Positions 9,501-17,214 of a DNA stretch of 64,000 nucleotides are shown one piece after another. The stretch comes from a virus, in the IMG/VR virus record IMGVR_UViG_3300044729_001198, positions 1-64,000 of that record. One strand, written 5' to 3'. The first letter of the stretch is position 1, and each line of letters starts with the position of its first letter. The position numbers and the translations under genes were made by a program. The notes beneath the pieces are model-generated. The model was given only the letters and a program-made list of their open reading frames with translations, was not told the origin of the DNA and did not search any database.

Positions 9501-10216
9501 AAATTTGTATTATATACGCCAGCGGGTAAATTAGTATTAGATACCACACGATTACCATCAAATGTGGTTAACGGATTTGTTGATTGTGATAACGCAGTAT
9601 CAGACCCATTCGATGATGTATTGATTGTAATGGTGATAGCGTTGCCGGTATTTGTTGCAACTACACCATTTCCTACAAAATCTATACTTCTAACATTTAC
9701 CGATAGAACAGAACCTTCATCTGAAGCGGTAATTGCTAAACCAGAACCACCACCACCACCTGCAAGTGCTGATAAATCAACAGAATTACCATTTGATATA
9801 GTGAGCGCATTTGTAGATGGATTAAATGAAAGTGTTTGAGCGTCTGAACCGGTAGCGTCTACGTCATTTTCGATAGCAGACATTCGTGTAGCAATTGAGC
9901 TTGAAAATGATGATATAGTAGATACTATTGAACTTGAAACAGCGGAAGTGTTTTGAGATTGTGATACAATTCTATCTTGAATAGACGCTGAAAAATATGG
10001 GAATGTTCCCGGAGTAAGAACACTACCTTGTTTAAATTCAGTAAACGCCTTTATCTGATTAGATTGAAATGGTGTTATGTATTGACTTTGCGCGGGTTTG
10101 TTTGGTATGGCTGTAAAGTCTATTTGTGCAGACGATGAATATATACCGCTGCCAATTAGTGAACCACTAATTGACCCTTGAAACGAACCGCTAAAAGAAC
10201 CGCTGTAATCCGGCAT
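6572..10216 (-). CDS. Large adhesin-like protein with cadherin/Ig-type repeats
   Basis: The 1,214-residue protein is rich in Ser, Thr, Asn and Val with no Cys cluster. From about residue 240 to 990 it carries repeated beta-sandwich units marked by DAEAQSITF, DAESDTITI, DSESDTIVF and similar motifs (acidic D-x-E-x-D turns). Such turns bind calcium in cadherin-like modules. The first 150 residues hold an SGSFSGSFQGSISGS stretch and a short helical heptad region (VSSSIVSTISSFSSSIATRMS). The C-terminal 200 residues (from YGYGWSGGSAANQS) form a separate non-repetitive domain, probably the receptor-binding tip. GAGGAAAAC precedes the start. Best called a tail fibre or adhesin; the ligand is unknown. 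Confidence 0.7.
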   Translation of the reverse strand: MPDYSGSFSGSFQGSISGSLIGSGIYSSSAQIDFTAIPNKPAQSQYITPFQSNQIKAFTEFKQGSVLTPGTFPYFSASIQDRIVSQSQNTSAVSSSIVSTISSFSSSIATRMSAIENDVDATGSDAQTLSFNPSTNALTISNGNSVDLSALAGGGGGSGLAITASDEGSVLSVNVRSIDFVGNGVVATNTGNAITITINTSSNGSDTALSQSTNPLTTFDGNRVVSNTNLPAGVYNTNFATSGSLANFIEKVFFPNSVPVITTTGFTIQEFEVSGSVVGIVSATDAEAQSITFRTSSLYTADLFKISSAGQITLNTKSTASMNTDTTPGSGSHPFLVEAVDTFFGVGSQTVYIRVNPNTAPVWRQTSTGGSIVTSYTQSLNENSTAANNKVRVYFTDAESDTITIGTGSVPSEFSLTLGATYVQLNQVTASLDYETTTHYNFVLTASDQHYQDGDDSDSITYLPFRVSVVDNVVPVVNNQTLTAINENSSNGTTVGSITATDSESDTIVFSNFTLISAYLNSVGTNITSSLGGTSLYDPHADPFQCTSGGSVTRKNGVYLNSDVADRYVYLVTVSDAYNTTTDTAEITIPIDADASSTIGSDTQTYYIVESAVSGADLTTNTDGYTAGSITYSSAVSQMWKVNSSPAGYVRFTNGTTQYTGSTSLALELASHISGSIYTSGSTIQVQVTASETSFETTKQYRTHTLRVTPNLAPIIASNTVAYSSYLNTNGARSPQNLAIVSFGEPQPGIGDTINHSSFQLVSSSAGFSHLQSGDNYYIYANTNVPAGTYTFSGSVADSFGKVGSGSASFPFSITIAQAPVGTLTTNGTFYVIETARSGALIYTSTNGRSGTQGDLGVTYSPQYNLAAVQSFTSSNALVGVTSTGAISIAQNVSGSYTSGQTFTSNITFRDQYNNIGSGSITINVASNSVPTASFTPITTNLTASISANTGLVSASITDMETDTPFLMSLGGTNGSDLYAVPQNANSSSYVIKNVSTISSGQTLTYDATITDVHGKSRTYSSNTITISDQIGLVYGYGWSGGSAANQSTAIASLGDTDADGIGITSGSVIAMLQSGSLGSTFTPSYIGGACTLHKSSSLSTMSDTSATGISTLGYFNFSSTSQRLLIIFPSASNLGGKPASMYDGVPPDSIGTANEYYTYAKDAAIPGTIGTGVYYFDLQSAYQGYTRWGMIFAEGKNTNNSRYYLMPDTASAP

Positions 10217-10285
10217 TATGTTTTCCTCATATAATTTTCTATTACTATCCTTAATAAATAGTAAGATTTATACGGAACTTGTTTC

Positions 10286-10945
10286 TTAAAAGGATGCTAA
10301 CAACATTAATATGTCGTCAAGAGCTTCATGTCTATGATTATCTTTCAAAACTACAGTGTAAGCATACTTACTTCCTTTTAGCTTTGGAACTTCATGGATT
10401 GCAGAGTCATTTTGGTATTTTAAGTCAATTTGTTGTGAATCACCACACAAAATCATCGTAGAACCTTTACCAAGTCGAGCTAAAACCATTTGCAATTGTT
10501 GTTTTGTCAAGTTTTGGAACTCATCTACGATACAAACCGCATTATCAAACGTTCTACCTCTAAAATGCGTTAATGATACTAACTCAAGGTTACCATCCTT
10601 CTCCATTTTCTCTAATATGTCAGGTTTGTTATAAACTTTTCTCATATTATCACGGATTGGTACTAACCATGGTTCTAATTTTTCTTCTAATGAACCGGGA
10701 AGAAATCCATTGTCTTCATTTGACACAGTAGGTCGTGTCATTATGATTTTGTTAACTTGTCTTTTAAAGAATAAATCCAATGCAATCTGACAGGCAAGTA
10801 ATGTCTTACCACTACCGGCTTTACCAACGATAAAGTTAAATGGTGTTTGGATAATTTGAGACTTTGCCTCTTTTTGTTCGTCAGATAAGGTTATCGAAAA
10901 CTTGATATCACTTTTTGGAACTCGTCTTTGAATATTTTCGGCCAT
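10286..10945 (-). CDS. phoH: PhoH-like P-loop ATPase
   Basis: The product has the PhoH core: Walker A GKAGSGKT at residues 41-48, RPTVSNEDNGFLPG at 71-84 and Walker B CIVDEFQN at 138-145, then a conserved helical tail. Phage PhoH proteins are about this size and lack extra domains. Their function in infection is unsettled; host PhoH is phosphate-starvation-linked and related to helicase/ribonuclease-associated ATPases. I place the start at 10945 (MAENIQRRVP), because GGAG lies 8 nt upstream and itself overlaps an earlier in-frame ATG at 10957. A strong terminator separates the gene from gp23, so it probably has its own promoter. Confidence 0.9.
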   Translation of the reverse strand: MAENIQRRVPKSDIKFSITLSDEQKEAKSQIIQTPFNFIVGKAGSGKTLLACQIALDLFFKRQVNKIIMTRPTVSNEDNGFLPGSLEEKLEPWLVPIRDNMRKVYNKPDILEKMEKDGNLELVSLTHFRGRTFDNAVCIVDEFQNLTKQQLQMVLARLGKGSTMILCGDSQQIDLKYQNDSAIHEVPKLKGSKYAYTVVLKDNHRHEALDDILMLLASF

Positions 10946-11000
10946 ATTTTTCTCCATATTTCGTAAACCTTGTTTATAAATATAAATATCCCTATGGCAA

Positions 11001-11027
11001 TAAAAAAGGGGGTCGTTTGACCCCCTT
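11001..11027 (-). terminator. Strong rho-independent terminator after the capsid gene
   Basis: The minus-strand RNA forms AAGGGGGUC / GACCCCCUU (9 bp, loop AAAC) followed by UUUUUUA. It lies about 25 bp after the gp23 stop and about 55 bp before phoH, closing the head-gene transcript. Confidence 0.9.
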
Positions 11028-11050
11028 CTCTATTTTAATAAAGATTTATA

Positions 11051-12646
11051 TTAGATAGTTGAACCCAATGTGTTCAAACCATCAACAAATACTTTACCGT
11101 AGAACTCACCACGAATCATTTCCTTCGCGTAACGAGTCATTACACCCTTACGAGGTTGGAAGTTTTTCGGGTCGTACACCAAAGGAGTCATGATTAATGG
11201 AATGTATGGAGCGTATACAGCACCAGTTTCCAAGAATTGAGCACCTTTGAAACCTAACAAGATAACGTTTTCAGTCATGTAAGGGTTTTTGTACACTTGG
11301 TAGCGGTTAGCGAATGAACCTACTTGAGATACACCCATTGCGAACTGCATTTCAGCACCAGTACCACTAGCAGCGAATCCAGGGATAGATTCAAGGATAG
11401 TTGCAACGTCAGGAGATACTACCATAAAGTTAGCTCCACCTCTCATGGTTTTAGCATGGATTTGGTTAGAAACTCTCTGAAGTACAGTACCTAATGTAGC
11501 GAACCATGTACCTTGAATGTAAGCAGTGTAGTTAGCAGCTGATTGAGCAAAAGCTGAACCATTCCATTCGTAACCAACACGAGCTGACCAGTAACCTGTA
11601 GTCAATGCGTTAGTCATCAACATATCCAAGATTTCGAAATCGATTTCTTGAGAAACGTATTCTGACAACATTGAAGTTAATTCAGCCTCGGCGTCAATTG
11701 AATGGTAAGCGTTCAAATCTTGAGCAAATTCAGGAGTCCATTGTGCTTTCAACTTACGAGTCTTAGCAACGATAGGAACTGAACGAAGTTCAACGTTTAA
11801 TTCAGGAATACCCAAATCAGTTTCAGGGTTTGCAGCGAAACCTGAAGTGGTTTGTTCGAAGTCACCACGAGTGATATCGCTTGGTTGTTTGTGGTAAGCA
11901 ACTTGTACAGCGGTAGCATTTGTTACAGCACCATCAGCTACTACGAATTCAACATAAGTAGAACCATCAGTTGTAGTCAAGTTTTCGATTACGTTAACGT
12001 AAGCAGAAGCGGACAACAATTGGAATGCACGAACGCCTTCGAAGTCAGCATTAAGACCAGCCAAGTTAACTTTTACAACATCGTAAGAGGTTGGAGCACC
12101 ATAACGTGAGTCGAAGTTAATAGAAGCTGAAGTAGCGTTTGAAGCTGTAGCGAATACAGTAGCAAATTGGTCGTTGATAGTATAACCAAAACGACCACCA
12201 CCATAAAGACCACCAGTTGCTTGACCAGCAGTTTCGGTGATACCGAATACTGAATCAGCTTGTGAATCTTTACCTGAACCGGTTGTGAAACCAGGTTGAC
12301 CTGAACCATACTTGAAATCCAAGTAGAATACAAGACCAGATGGTAAGTTCATAGGTTGTACTGAAACGAATTCTTTAGCAGCGATTTCAGAGAAGATACG
12401 TCTTACTAAAGGAAGAGCTACACCAGCCCATTCTTCAGAGTTAGCAGCAGTACCAGTAGCAGATGCTTCAGATACTAATTGTTTTGCTTGGTTTTCCAAC
12501 AAAGTAGCCATACCACTTCTTTCGAAGTCAGACTTGATACCTTCTAAAAGACCGGTCTTAGCCCATTTAGCTACGATACCTTTGCTCTCTTCAGATAATC
12601 TTTTGTTGAAACCAGCAGATTCATTTAAAATGTTATTGATTTTCAT
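11051..12646 (-). CDS. 23: Major capsid protein (gp23-like)
   Basis: This 531-residue protein matches T4 gp23 in size and in its N-terminal hallmark MATLLENQAKQL (residues 46-57). It forms the hexamers of the head shell. The N-terminal scaffold-targeting segment probably ends at QLVSE60|ASAT, which fits the gp21 rule (hydrophobic-x-Glu, then a small residue) and sits close to the T4 gp23 cleavage position. The C-terminal half carries motifs common to gp23 homologues (TPEFAQDLNAYHSIDAEAEL; RGGANFMVVSPDVATIL). AAAGGAAAATTAAG precedes the start. It lies directly downstream of the scaffold gene, the same order as T4 genes 22-23. Confidence 0.97.
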   Translation of the reverse strand: MKINNILNESAGFNKRLSEESKGIVAKWAKTGLLEGIKSDFERSGMATLLENQAKQLVSEASATGTAANSEEWAGVALPLVRRIFSEIAAKEFVSVQPMNLPSGLVFYLDFKYGSGQPGFTTGSGKDSQADSVFGITETAGQATGGLYGGGRFGYTINDQFATVFATASNATSASINFDSRYGAPTSYDVVKVNLAGLNADFEGVRAFQLLSASAYVNVIENLTTTDGSTYVEFVVADGAVTNATAVQVAYHKQPSDITRGDFEQTTSGFAANPETDLGIPELNVELRSVPIVAKTRKLKAQWTPEFAQDLNAYHSIDAEAELTSMLSEYVSQEIDFEILDMLMTNALTTGYWSARVGYEWNGSAFAQSAANYTAYIQGTWFATLGTVLQRVSNQIHAKTMRGGANFMVVSPDVATILESIPGFAASGTGAEMQFAMGVSQVGSFANRYQVYKNPYMTENVILLGFKGAQFLETGAVYAPYIPLIMTPLVYDPKNFQPRKGVMTRYAKEMIRGEFYGKVFVDGLNTLGSTI

Positions 12647-12678
12647 CTTAATTTTCCTTTTTTCTTTTGGTTTTAGAA

Positions 12679-13644
12679 TTATTTAATTAAACCAGCCAAC
12701 TTCTTAAATCTTTCAGCTACTGCAGTTCCTTCAGAAATGATTTCTTTTTTAGGAGCAGATGACTTCATAGGTTTAGAAGCAAGTGATTCTTTTACAACAG
12801 TTTTGTTTTTTCTTGCAACATTTAAGTTTTCACCTAATGTAGCATAAACTAATTTAACTTCTCTCAAAGATGCAGCTCTATCGAAGTTTTCGATAACTTT
12901 CATCTTTTGATTTTCGTTCAAGTCGAATGTTCTGAACAATTTGTTAGTGTATAACAATTTAGCGTTCAAAAGATTCACCTCGTTAATGGTTTTCTTTAAA
13001 GAAGTGATAACTTTATAAGCCTCTTCCAACTCTTCCTTGTAACCTTCAGTAGATTCTTCTTCTTCAGCAACGGGCTCTTCTTCTTCGCCATCCATTTCTT
13101 GTAAGGCTTTGATGATTTCGTTGATGTCAAGTTCTTCCTCTTCTTCAGATACAGGTTCATCTTCCATTTCTTCTTCAGCAACGGGCTCTTCACCCATTTC
13201 ATCTTCTTCAGAAACTTCTTCTTCACCGGCCATAGCGTCTTCAAGTTCTCTGATTACAGCTTCAAGGTCTAAATCGTCTTCTTCAGTCTCTTCTTCCTCG
13301 TCACCAGTAACATCGTACTCTTCACCATCTTCTTCAGAATCCATGTCCATTTCCATGTCTTCTTCACCCTCTTCAGAATACATTTCCTCATCTTCTTCAG
13401 TAGCCATCTCGTCTTCTTCAGTAGCCATCTCGTCTTCTACAGGTTCGTCAGTAGTCATTGCGTCCATCTCTGGTGCAACTTCTTCTTCGTCTTCCTCTTC
13501 CAACTCTTCAGCAATCTTATGAGACAACATAGATTGTAGTTTTGGGGTAAATGCTTCTTCGAGAGCCATTTTAGCGTTAGCTAATGCAGTTTCCTTAACG
13601 GCTTTGGCATCGGCAATTGCTTCTTTTAACAAATCTGATTTCAT
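12679..13644 (-). CDS. 22: Prohead core scaffold protein (gp22-like)
   Basis: The 321-residue protein is extremely acidic, with long Glu/Asp runs over residues 45-200. It has a helical N-terminus (MKSDLLKEAIADAKAVKETA) and a basic, helical C-terminus ending FKKLAGLIK. This composition, the helical C-terminal domain and the position just before gp23 all fit T4 gp22. The core protein is degraded by gp21 during head maturation. A candidate cleavage site, EIISE|GTA, lies near the C-terminus (around residue 300). TTTAGGAGAAAAAC is a strong ribosome binding site, as expected for a protein needed in hundreds of copies. The serine-rich plus-strand ORF opposite it is a shadow of the acidic codons. Confidence 0.88.
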   Translation of the reverse strand: MKSDLLKEAIADAKAVKETALANAKMALEEAFTPKLQSMLSHKIAEELEEEDEEEVAPEMDAMTTDEPVEDEMATEEDEMATEEDEEMYSEEGEEDMEMDMDSEEDGEEYDVTGDEEEETEEDDLDLEAVIRELEDAMAGEEEVSEEDEMGEEPVAEEEMEDEPVSEEEEELDINEIIKALQEMDGEEEEPVAEEEESTEGYKEELEEAYKVITSLKKTINEVNLLNAKLLYTNKLFRTFDLNENQKMKVIENFDRAASLREVKLVYATLGENLNVARKNKTVVKESLASKPMKSSAPKKEIISEGTAVAERFKKLAGLIK

Positions 13645-13677
13645 TTGTTTTTCTCCTAAATTAAGCTTTTTGGATAA

Positions 13678-13743
13678 TAAGATTATTGAGAATCTTAATA
13701 GAATATTTTTTCAAATAATAGTAATCACTCATTGGGGAGTGAT
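13678..13743 (-). promoter_or_regulatory. Two hairpins in the scaffold-gene leader
   Basis: The 150-nt gap between the bS21 and scaffold genes holds two perfect 7-bp inverted repeats: TAAGATT/AATCTTA (13678-13697) and ATCACTC/GAGTGAT (13724-13743). Neither is followed by a clear U-tract, so they look like leader structures or mRNA-stabilising hairpins rather than terminators. Confidence 0.45.
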
Positions 13744-13794
13744 ATTTTTAAAATAAATAGGGTTACTTTTTCTGAAACGATAAAGTGTTTACTA

Positions 13795-14076
13795 TTAACC
13801 TTCGTTTATTCTTCGAATATACTCTTTTCGTTGAGCATCTTCTCTTTGTTTTCTACGAAGTGTTGTGGGTTTTGTGTACTCTTTCTTATCTCGTAAGATA
13901 TCCATCATCCCACTATCTTTTACAGTACGTTTTAGTAATCGAAGTGCGGCTTCTAAATTACCATCTACTACTTTTACACCAAGCGCGTTCCCATACATGA
14001 ACATATCATCTTTACGGGCCCTCTTCTTCTTTTTGAAGTCTTTGTTTTGATTGTCTCTGTTGTTCTTTTTATACAT
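13795..14076 (-). CDS. rpsU: Ribosomal protein bS21 homologue
   Basis: Residues 33-90 match bS21: VKVVDGNLEAALRLLKR (basic face of helix 1), then SGMMDILRDKKEYTKPTTLRRKQRED, with the characteristic Y-x-KPT turn. bS21 sits on the 30S subunit near the 3' end of 16S rRNA and affects mRNA selection. The phage protein has an extra basic N-terminus of about 27 residues (MYKKNNRDNQNKDFKKKKRA), longer than usual bS21. Another start at M25 or M27 would give a standard-length protein, but no better ribosome binding site is visible. No Shine-Dalgarno sequence precedes ATG 14076 (AAATAAATTTT), unlike most neighbours. The gene lies between head genes, just after a terminator-like hairpin. Confidence 0.9.
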   Translation of the reverse strand: MYKKNNRDNQNKDFKKKKRARKDDMFMYGNALGVKVVDGNLEAALRLLKRTVKDSGMMDILRDKKEYTKPTTLRRKQREDAQRKEYIRRINEG

Positions 14077-14090
14077 AAAATTTATTTGAT

Positions 14091-14129
14091 TAAAAAAAAT
14101 ACACCTACCAAGTTAATGATAGGTGTATA
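14091..14129 (-). terminator. Hairpin with U-tract upstream of bS21
   Basis: The minus-strand RNA forms AUACACCUA / UAGGUGUAU (9 bp) followed by UUUUUUUUAAU. It reads as a terminator for the upstream prohead genes. It ends only about 15 nt before the bS21 start codon, so bS21 is expressed either by read-through or from a promoter overlapping the hairpin (a TATTTATA motif abuts it at 14128-14135). It could equally be a regulatory leader structure. Confidence 0.75.
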
Positions 14130-14155
14130 TAAATATGAAAATGTTTTTTATAAAA

Positions 14156-14326
14156 TTACTTTTGAGTATTTTCGGTCAAGTCATCTAATCCATCTTTGAA
14201 CATTGACATCAACTTACCAATTTCCTTTTGTTGATTCGGTGGTAACTTTTTAATGTCTGATAAGTTATTCTTAATCAGCTTTGAAAAGTCCACCGACAAT
14301 TGTTGTAATATGTCAGATGGGTTCAT
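14156..14326 (-). CDS. Small head-cluster protein (56 aa)
   Basis: The frame runs from ATG 14326 to TAA 14156 and encodes a helical protein starting MNPSDILQQLSVDFSKLIKN. It begins 2 nt after the stop of the 467-residue gene, so translation is probably coupled. It has no recognised family. Small helical proteins at this position in T4-type head clusters are often prohead core components, which is the best guess here. Confidence 0.6.
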   Translation of the reverse strand: MNPSDILQQLSVDFSKLIKNNLSDIKKLPPNQQKEIGKLMSMFKDGLDDLTENTQK

Positions 14327-14328
14327 AA

Positions 14329-15732
14329 TTAGGCCTTCTTTTCTTTTCTCTTCTTTTCAATATCAGCAACAAGTTTACTCAACTTGACGTATTCAGCTTT
14401 CAATGATGAGTCGATGTATCTATTCAATCCCCAGTGGAAAGAAGCTCTAAGCAACATATAGAATGGTAAGTCTTTGTAGTTACGACCATATGTAGATAAT
14501 CTCAACCAATTCATAAATGCTTCAGCCATTGGTTTTGATAAAGGAATACCTTCAACACGAGATGTCTGACCATTGATTACCGATTGAACCAATTTAGTTG
14601 CCATACCATGAGCACCCTCGTTTACTGATTTTTTAGACTTTATAAGTGAAGTCAATTTCATAGACTCATTAGCAAAGTCTTCAGCATTCTCTTTGTCTTC
14701 AGCATCTACATCAGTAACCTTAAACGTTTTATCACCTACTTGGAATGTGTCTTGACCTGCAGCAATGGCTTTAGCTCTTGCAGCACCGAACTCATTACCC
14801 TCTTCCATTTCTTCTTCGTTTACCGATTCGTTCATGTTAGAGTAAAAATACTTTCTCATATAGTCTAATGACTTTAGGATACTTTGTAATTCTCTTTTAC
14901 CCTTTGGTCCAAGTTCTTCATCTCTCAAATATGCATTTAAAACAGCATATGCGCCATTTACAAATTGATATGGGTTTTCAGCTTTTACAGTATACGAAGC
15001 CTCGTTTACTGATTCTAAATTCAAACTTCTTTGTGCGTTAGTCAAACCACTAATGATAGATTTTAATCCACCCTTAACACCTTCAGTATCTTTAGCTTGA
15101 ACTCTTTTATCCAAAATTTTAGTATTGGCTTTTAAGAAGTTGATGATTGCGTTTTGAACAGCGTTCCACTTGATTTCTTCTTCGTTTACTGATTCGTTAG
15201 TGAACTCTTCAGCATTCTTTTTGTCAGAATCATCTACATCAGTCACTTTGTAAGATTTACCATCAACTTCAAATGAATCTTCACCAGCAGCAATTGCTTT
15301 AGCTCTTGCAGCACCAAACTCATTACCTTCTTTGATTTCGTAGTATTTACCAAGAACTTCACCAATCTCATCGTAAGCAGATTCCATTCTTTGTTGTAAA
15401 GTAGAAACCTCTTTAATTGTATTTGAAAATACTTTGAATGACTCATTCATAGACTTCATGTGTCTCTGAACAGTTACTCTATCGAACCAATCGCCGGTTT
15501 CTTTTAAAGTGATGTTGTTAGCGTTTTCTACAATATTTTTAATAGAATCGTGAATCTCACCAAGATTACCTTTGTGTGAAATCATCTCACCTAATTGTTT
15601 GTATGCAGCAACGGCTTCAACGAATGCACGTTTTTCTTCTTTGGTCATTCCTTTTTCATCCTCTTCACCCACATTCATTCTGCGGTAATCAAGTTCTTGT
15701 GATTCTTTTAAAAGGTCTTTTAATTTCTTCAT
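14329..15732 (-). CDS. Multi-module head-associated protein, probable gp21 substrate
   Basis: The 467-residue protein looks like a string of small domains separated by acidic linkers. The N-terminus MKKLKDLLKESQELDYRRM resembles T4-type scaffold-targeting peptides. Candidate gp21 sites fall after IKE135, VNE184, VNE244, VNE306, MEE311 and VNE372. A module beginning EGNEFGAARAKAIAAG occurs twice (about 135-182 and 311-357). Residues 358-372 (MKLTSLIKSKKSVNE) resemble the start of a separate small protein, suggesting an old gene fusion. The segment DWFDRVTVQRHMKSMNESF (81-99) belongs to a module type I recall from marine T4-type phages. No catalytic residues are apparent. It follows the 274-residue gene of similar style in the prohead operon. 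Confidence 0.7.
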   Translation of the reverse strand: MKKLKDLLKESQELDYRRMNVGEEDEKGMTKEEKRAFVEAVAAYKQLGEMISHKGNLGEIHDSIKNIVENANNITLKETGDWFDRVTVQRHMKSMNESFKVFSNTIKEVSTLQQRMESAYDEIGEVLGKYYEIKEGNEFGAARAKAIAAGEDSFEVDGKSYKVTDVDDSDKKNAEEFTNESVNEEEIKWNAVQNAIINFLKANTKILDKRVQAKDTEGVKGGLKSIISGLTNAQRSLNLESVNEASYTVKAENPYQFVNGAYAVLNAYLRDEELGPKGKRELQSILKSLDYMRKYFYSNMNESVNEEEMEEGNEFGAARAKAIAAGQDTFQVGDKTFKVTDVDAEDKENAEDFANESMKLTSLIKSKKSVNEGAHGMATKLVQSVINGQTSRVEGIPLSKPMAEAFMNWLRLSTYGRNYKDLPFYMLLRASFHWGLNRYIDSSLKAEYVKLSKLVADIEKKRKEKKA

Positions 15733-15749
15733 TTTAGTATCCGTTTGTT

Positions 15750-16574
15750 TTATGATTTAGATTCAACAAGTTTTTCAATTTTTTGACCAAGTGGTCTACC
15801 AATTGTCATCGAAGTATAAAAAGCAATTGCGTCAGCAATAGCACCACCATCCCATTGTGCCATATTAGCAATTTTTGGACCAAGGTCGTATTCGTATATA
15901 TCAATGGTATCTTCTTTACCCATCGGGTCACCTTCGTATTCAGCTTTAGGGAATAAAGCAGGTACTTTCTTTGCGTCTGAATGGAAGTTTGCATCTCTTA
16001 ATGCGCCAATCAAAACGTGCATTACTGCAAACTGATGGTTAGGACCACCCGTTCTCAAATCACCGAGCTCTTTCATCAAAAGTTTATAAACTTTTTTGTT
16101 GAGCATACCATCTACTTCATTTATGGATTCAGAAATACCATCATAATCATGATAGTTTGATGATGCTTGTGAAATGTAGTTTTCAGCGTTAGTGATATGG
16201 TCTTGAATCCAAGCAGGAATGTCCTTTTCCATCTCACCCATTTTTTGTTTTAATTCAGTAGCGTATTTGATAATAGAGTCTAATGAATTTTGTGACATAG
16301 ATACTTCGTGGTCTTGTTCTTGGATGCTTTCATTTGTTCCAAATTTGGATACAATCATTTTAAACATTTTATTACCAGGATTACCAACAAGAGCTGACAC
16401 AAATGCCATTCTTTCGGGCATTTTACCATTTTTTACATACTTGTATAATGCAGATGCATCGATACCATTATCATCTATAAATTTTTGAACAGCATCACCA
16501 CGAGTTGCGGTAAAAGCGGCAATGCCCATGGCTTCTTTCGAAGCAGATTCAGTAATAAGTTTCTTTAAATTCAT
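15750..16574 (-). CDS. Head-associated multi-module protein
   Basis: I choose the start MNLKKLITESASKEAMG at 16574. GGAG lies 9 nt upstream, the N-terminus then matches the M-x-L-K-x-L-I-x-E-S pattern of its neighbours, and the overlap with gp21 disappears. An earlier in-frame ATG at 16619 exists. Candidate gp21 sites include NESIQE|QD and SESINE|VD. The middle module (MSQNSLDSIIKYATELKQKM, then WIQDHITNAENYISQ) is helical and of a type common in marine T4-like phages. The C-terminal 120 residues are a mixed domain ending KIEKLVESKS. The function is unknown; I infer a capsid-internal or prohead core role from position and motifs. Confidence 0.65.
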   Translation of the reverse strand: MNLKKLITESASKEAMGIAAFTATRGDAVQKFIDDNGIDASALYKYVKNGKMPERMAFVSALVGNPGNKMFKMIVSKFGTNESIQEQDHEVSMSQNSLDSIIKYATELKQKMGEMEKDIPAWIQDHITNAENYISQASSNYHDYDGISESINEVDGMLNKKVYKLLMKELGDLRTGGPNHQFAVMHVLIGALRDANFHSDAKKVPALFPKAEYEGDPMGKEDTIDIYEYDLGPKIANMAQWDGGAIADAIAFYTSMTIGRPLGQKIEKLVESKS

Positions 16575-16575
16575 T

Positions 16576-17214
16576 TTATTTAACTCCAAAATCACATTCG
16601 CAATATCCACCAACTTCACAAATGATATCTCTCATGATGGTATTCGCTTTAGTATAATTAGTTTGTTTTCTTTGAACACTTTCGTTTATAACACCCTCAT
16701 TTGTGGGTCTCAAGAAAGCACCTTGGGTTGATGGGTTTGATACAAAGTCCCAACAGATTAATTCGAAATCATTTTCAACTGCAACTGTACCATCTTCTTT
16801 GATTTGTTTTACCGAACCCATACCTCGTGATGAGATACCAACAGTACAACCGGCCTTGACCAATTCTTGTAAAATTTTACCAGCAGGTGTATTTAAAATC
16901 TCAACTTGACCCACTACATCATCACCATTCCACCAAACTTCACGGATAATGTGTGACGTATTCTTCAATTCAACAACTGAAGATTCAGGGTGGTCAAGTT
17001 CACCATATGCACGGTTCTCTCTGATTTCTCTACCCTTGTATTTTTCAATTTCTCTTTCAAGAATATCTTTTGGGTAAACTCTACCATTTTGATTTTTAGC
17101 ATTAGCTCTTTGAAGTACACCGCTGACAACGAATCTACCACTTTTATCGTATGATTCTTTTAACATTTGAGGTGTAATCTCAAATAAACTAACATCAATC
17201 AGTAATTGTTTCAT
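16576..17214 (-). CDS. 21: Prohead core protease (gp21-like)
   Basis: This is the T4 gp21-type serine protease, which cleaves scaffold and capsid proteins after [IL]-x-E during head maturation. Conserved features include the N-terminal RFVVSGVLQRANAKNQNGRV block, the catalytic-histidine region AYGELDHPESS and the serine region CTVGISSRGMGSV. The length of about 212 residues is normal. The start MKQLLIDVSLFEI at 17214 is preferred, since GGGAG lies 6 nt upstream and the ATG overlaps the TAA of the 47-residue gene (TAATG). Another ATG lies 12 nt earlier. Its likely substrates are its neighbours. Confidence 0.92.
   Translation of the reverse strand: MKQLLIDVSLFEITPQMLKESYDKSGRFVVSGVLQRANAKNQNGRVYPKDILEREIEKYKGREIRENRAYGELDHPESSVVELKNTSHIIREVWWNGDDVVGQVEILNTPAGKILQELVKAGCTVGISSRGMGSVKQIKEDGTVAVENDFELICWDFVSNPSTQGAFLRPTNEGVINESVQRKQTNYTKANTIMRDIICEVGGYCECDFGVK

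Noticed and set aside
1-10216. Diversity-generating retroelement acting on fibre genes
   Set aside because: There is no reverse transcriptase and no template/variable repeat pair with A-biased differences. The repeats seen are simple duplications.
10279-10461. Plus-strand ORFs as rightward genes, here and elsewhere in the window
   Set aside because: All overlap well-supported minus-strand genes, lack ribosome binding sites, and show no family motifs. No intergenic gap is left for rightward operons.
10975-10988. T4 late promoters (TATAAATA) reading rightward on the plus strand
   Set aside because: Taken literally these would transcribe antisense to every gene. The same sites are better treated as a coding-strand TATTTAT motif.
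13109-13522. Serine-rich plus-strand ORF opposite the scaffold gene
   Set aside because: It is the antisense of GAA/GAG-rich codons of the acidic scaffold, with no ribosome binding site.
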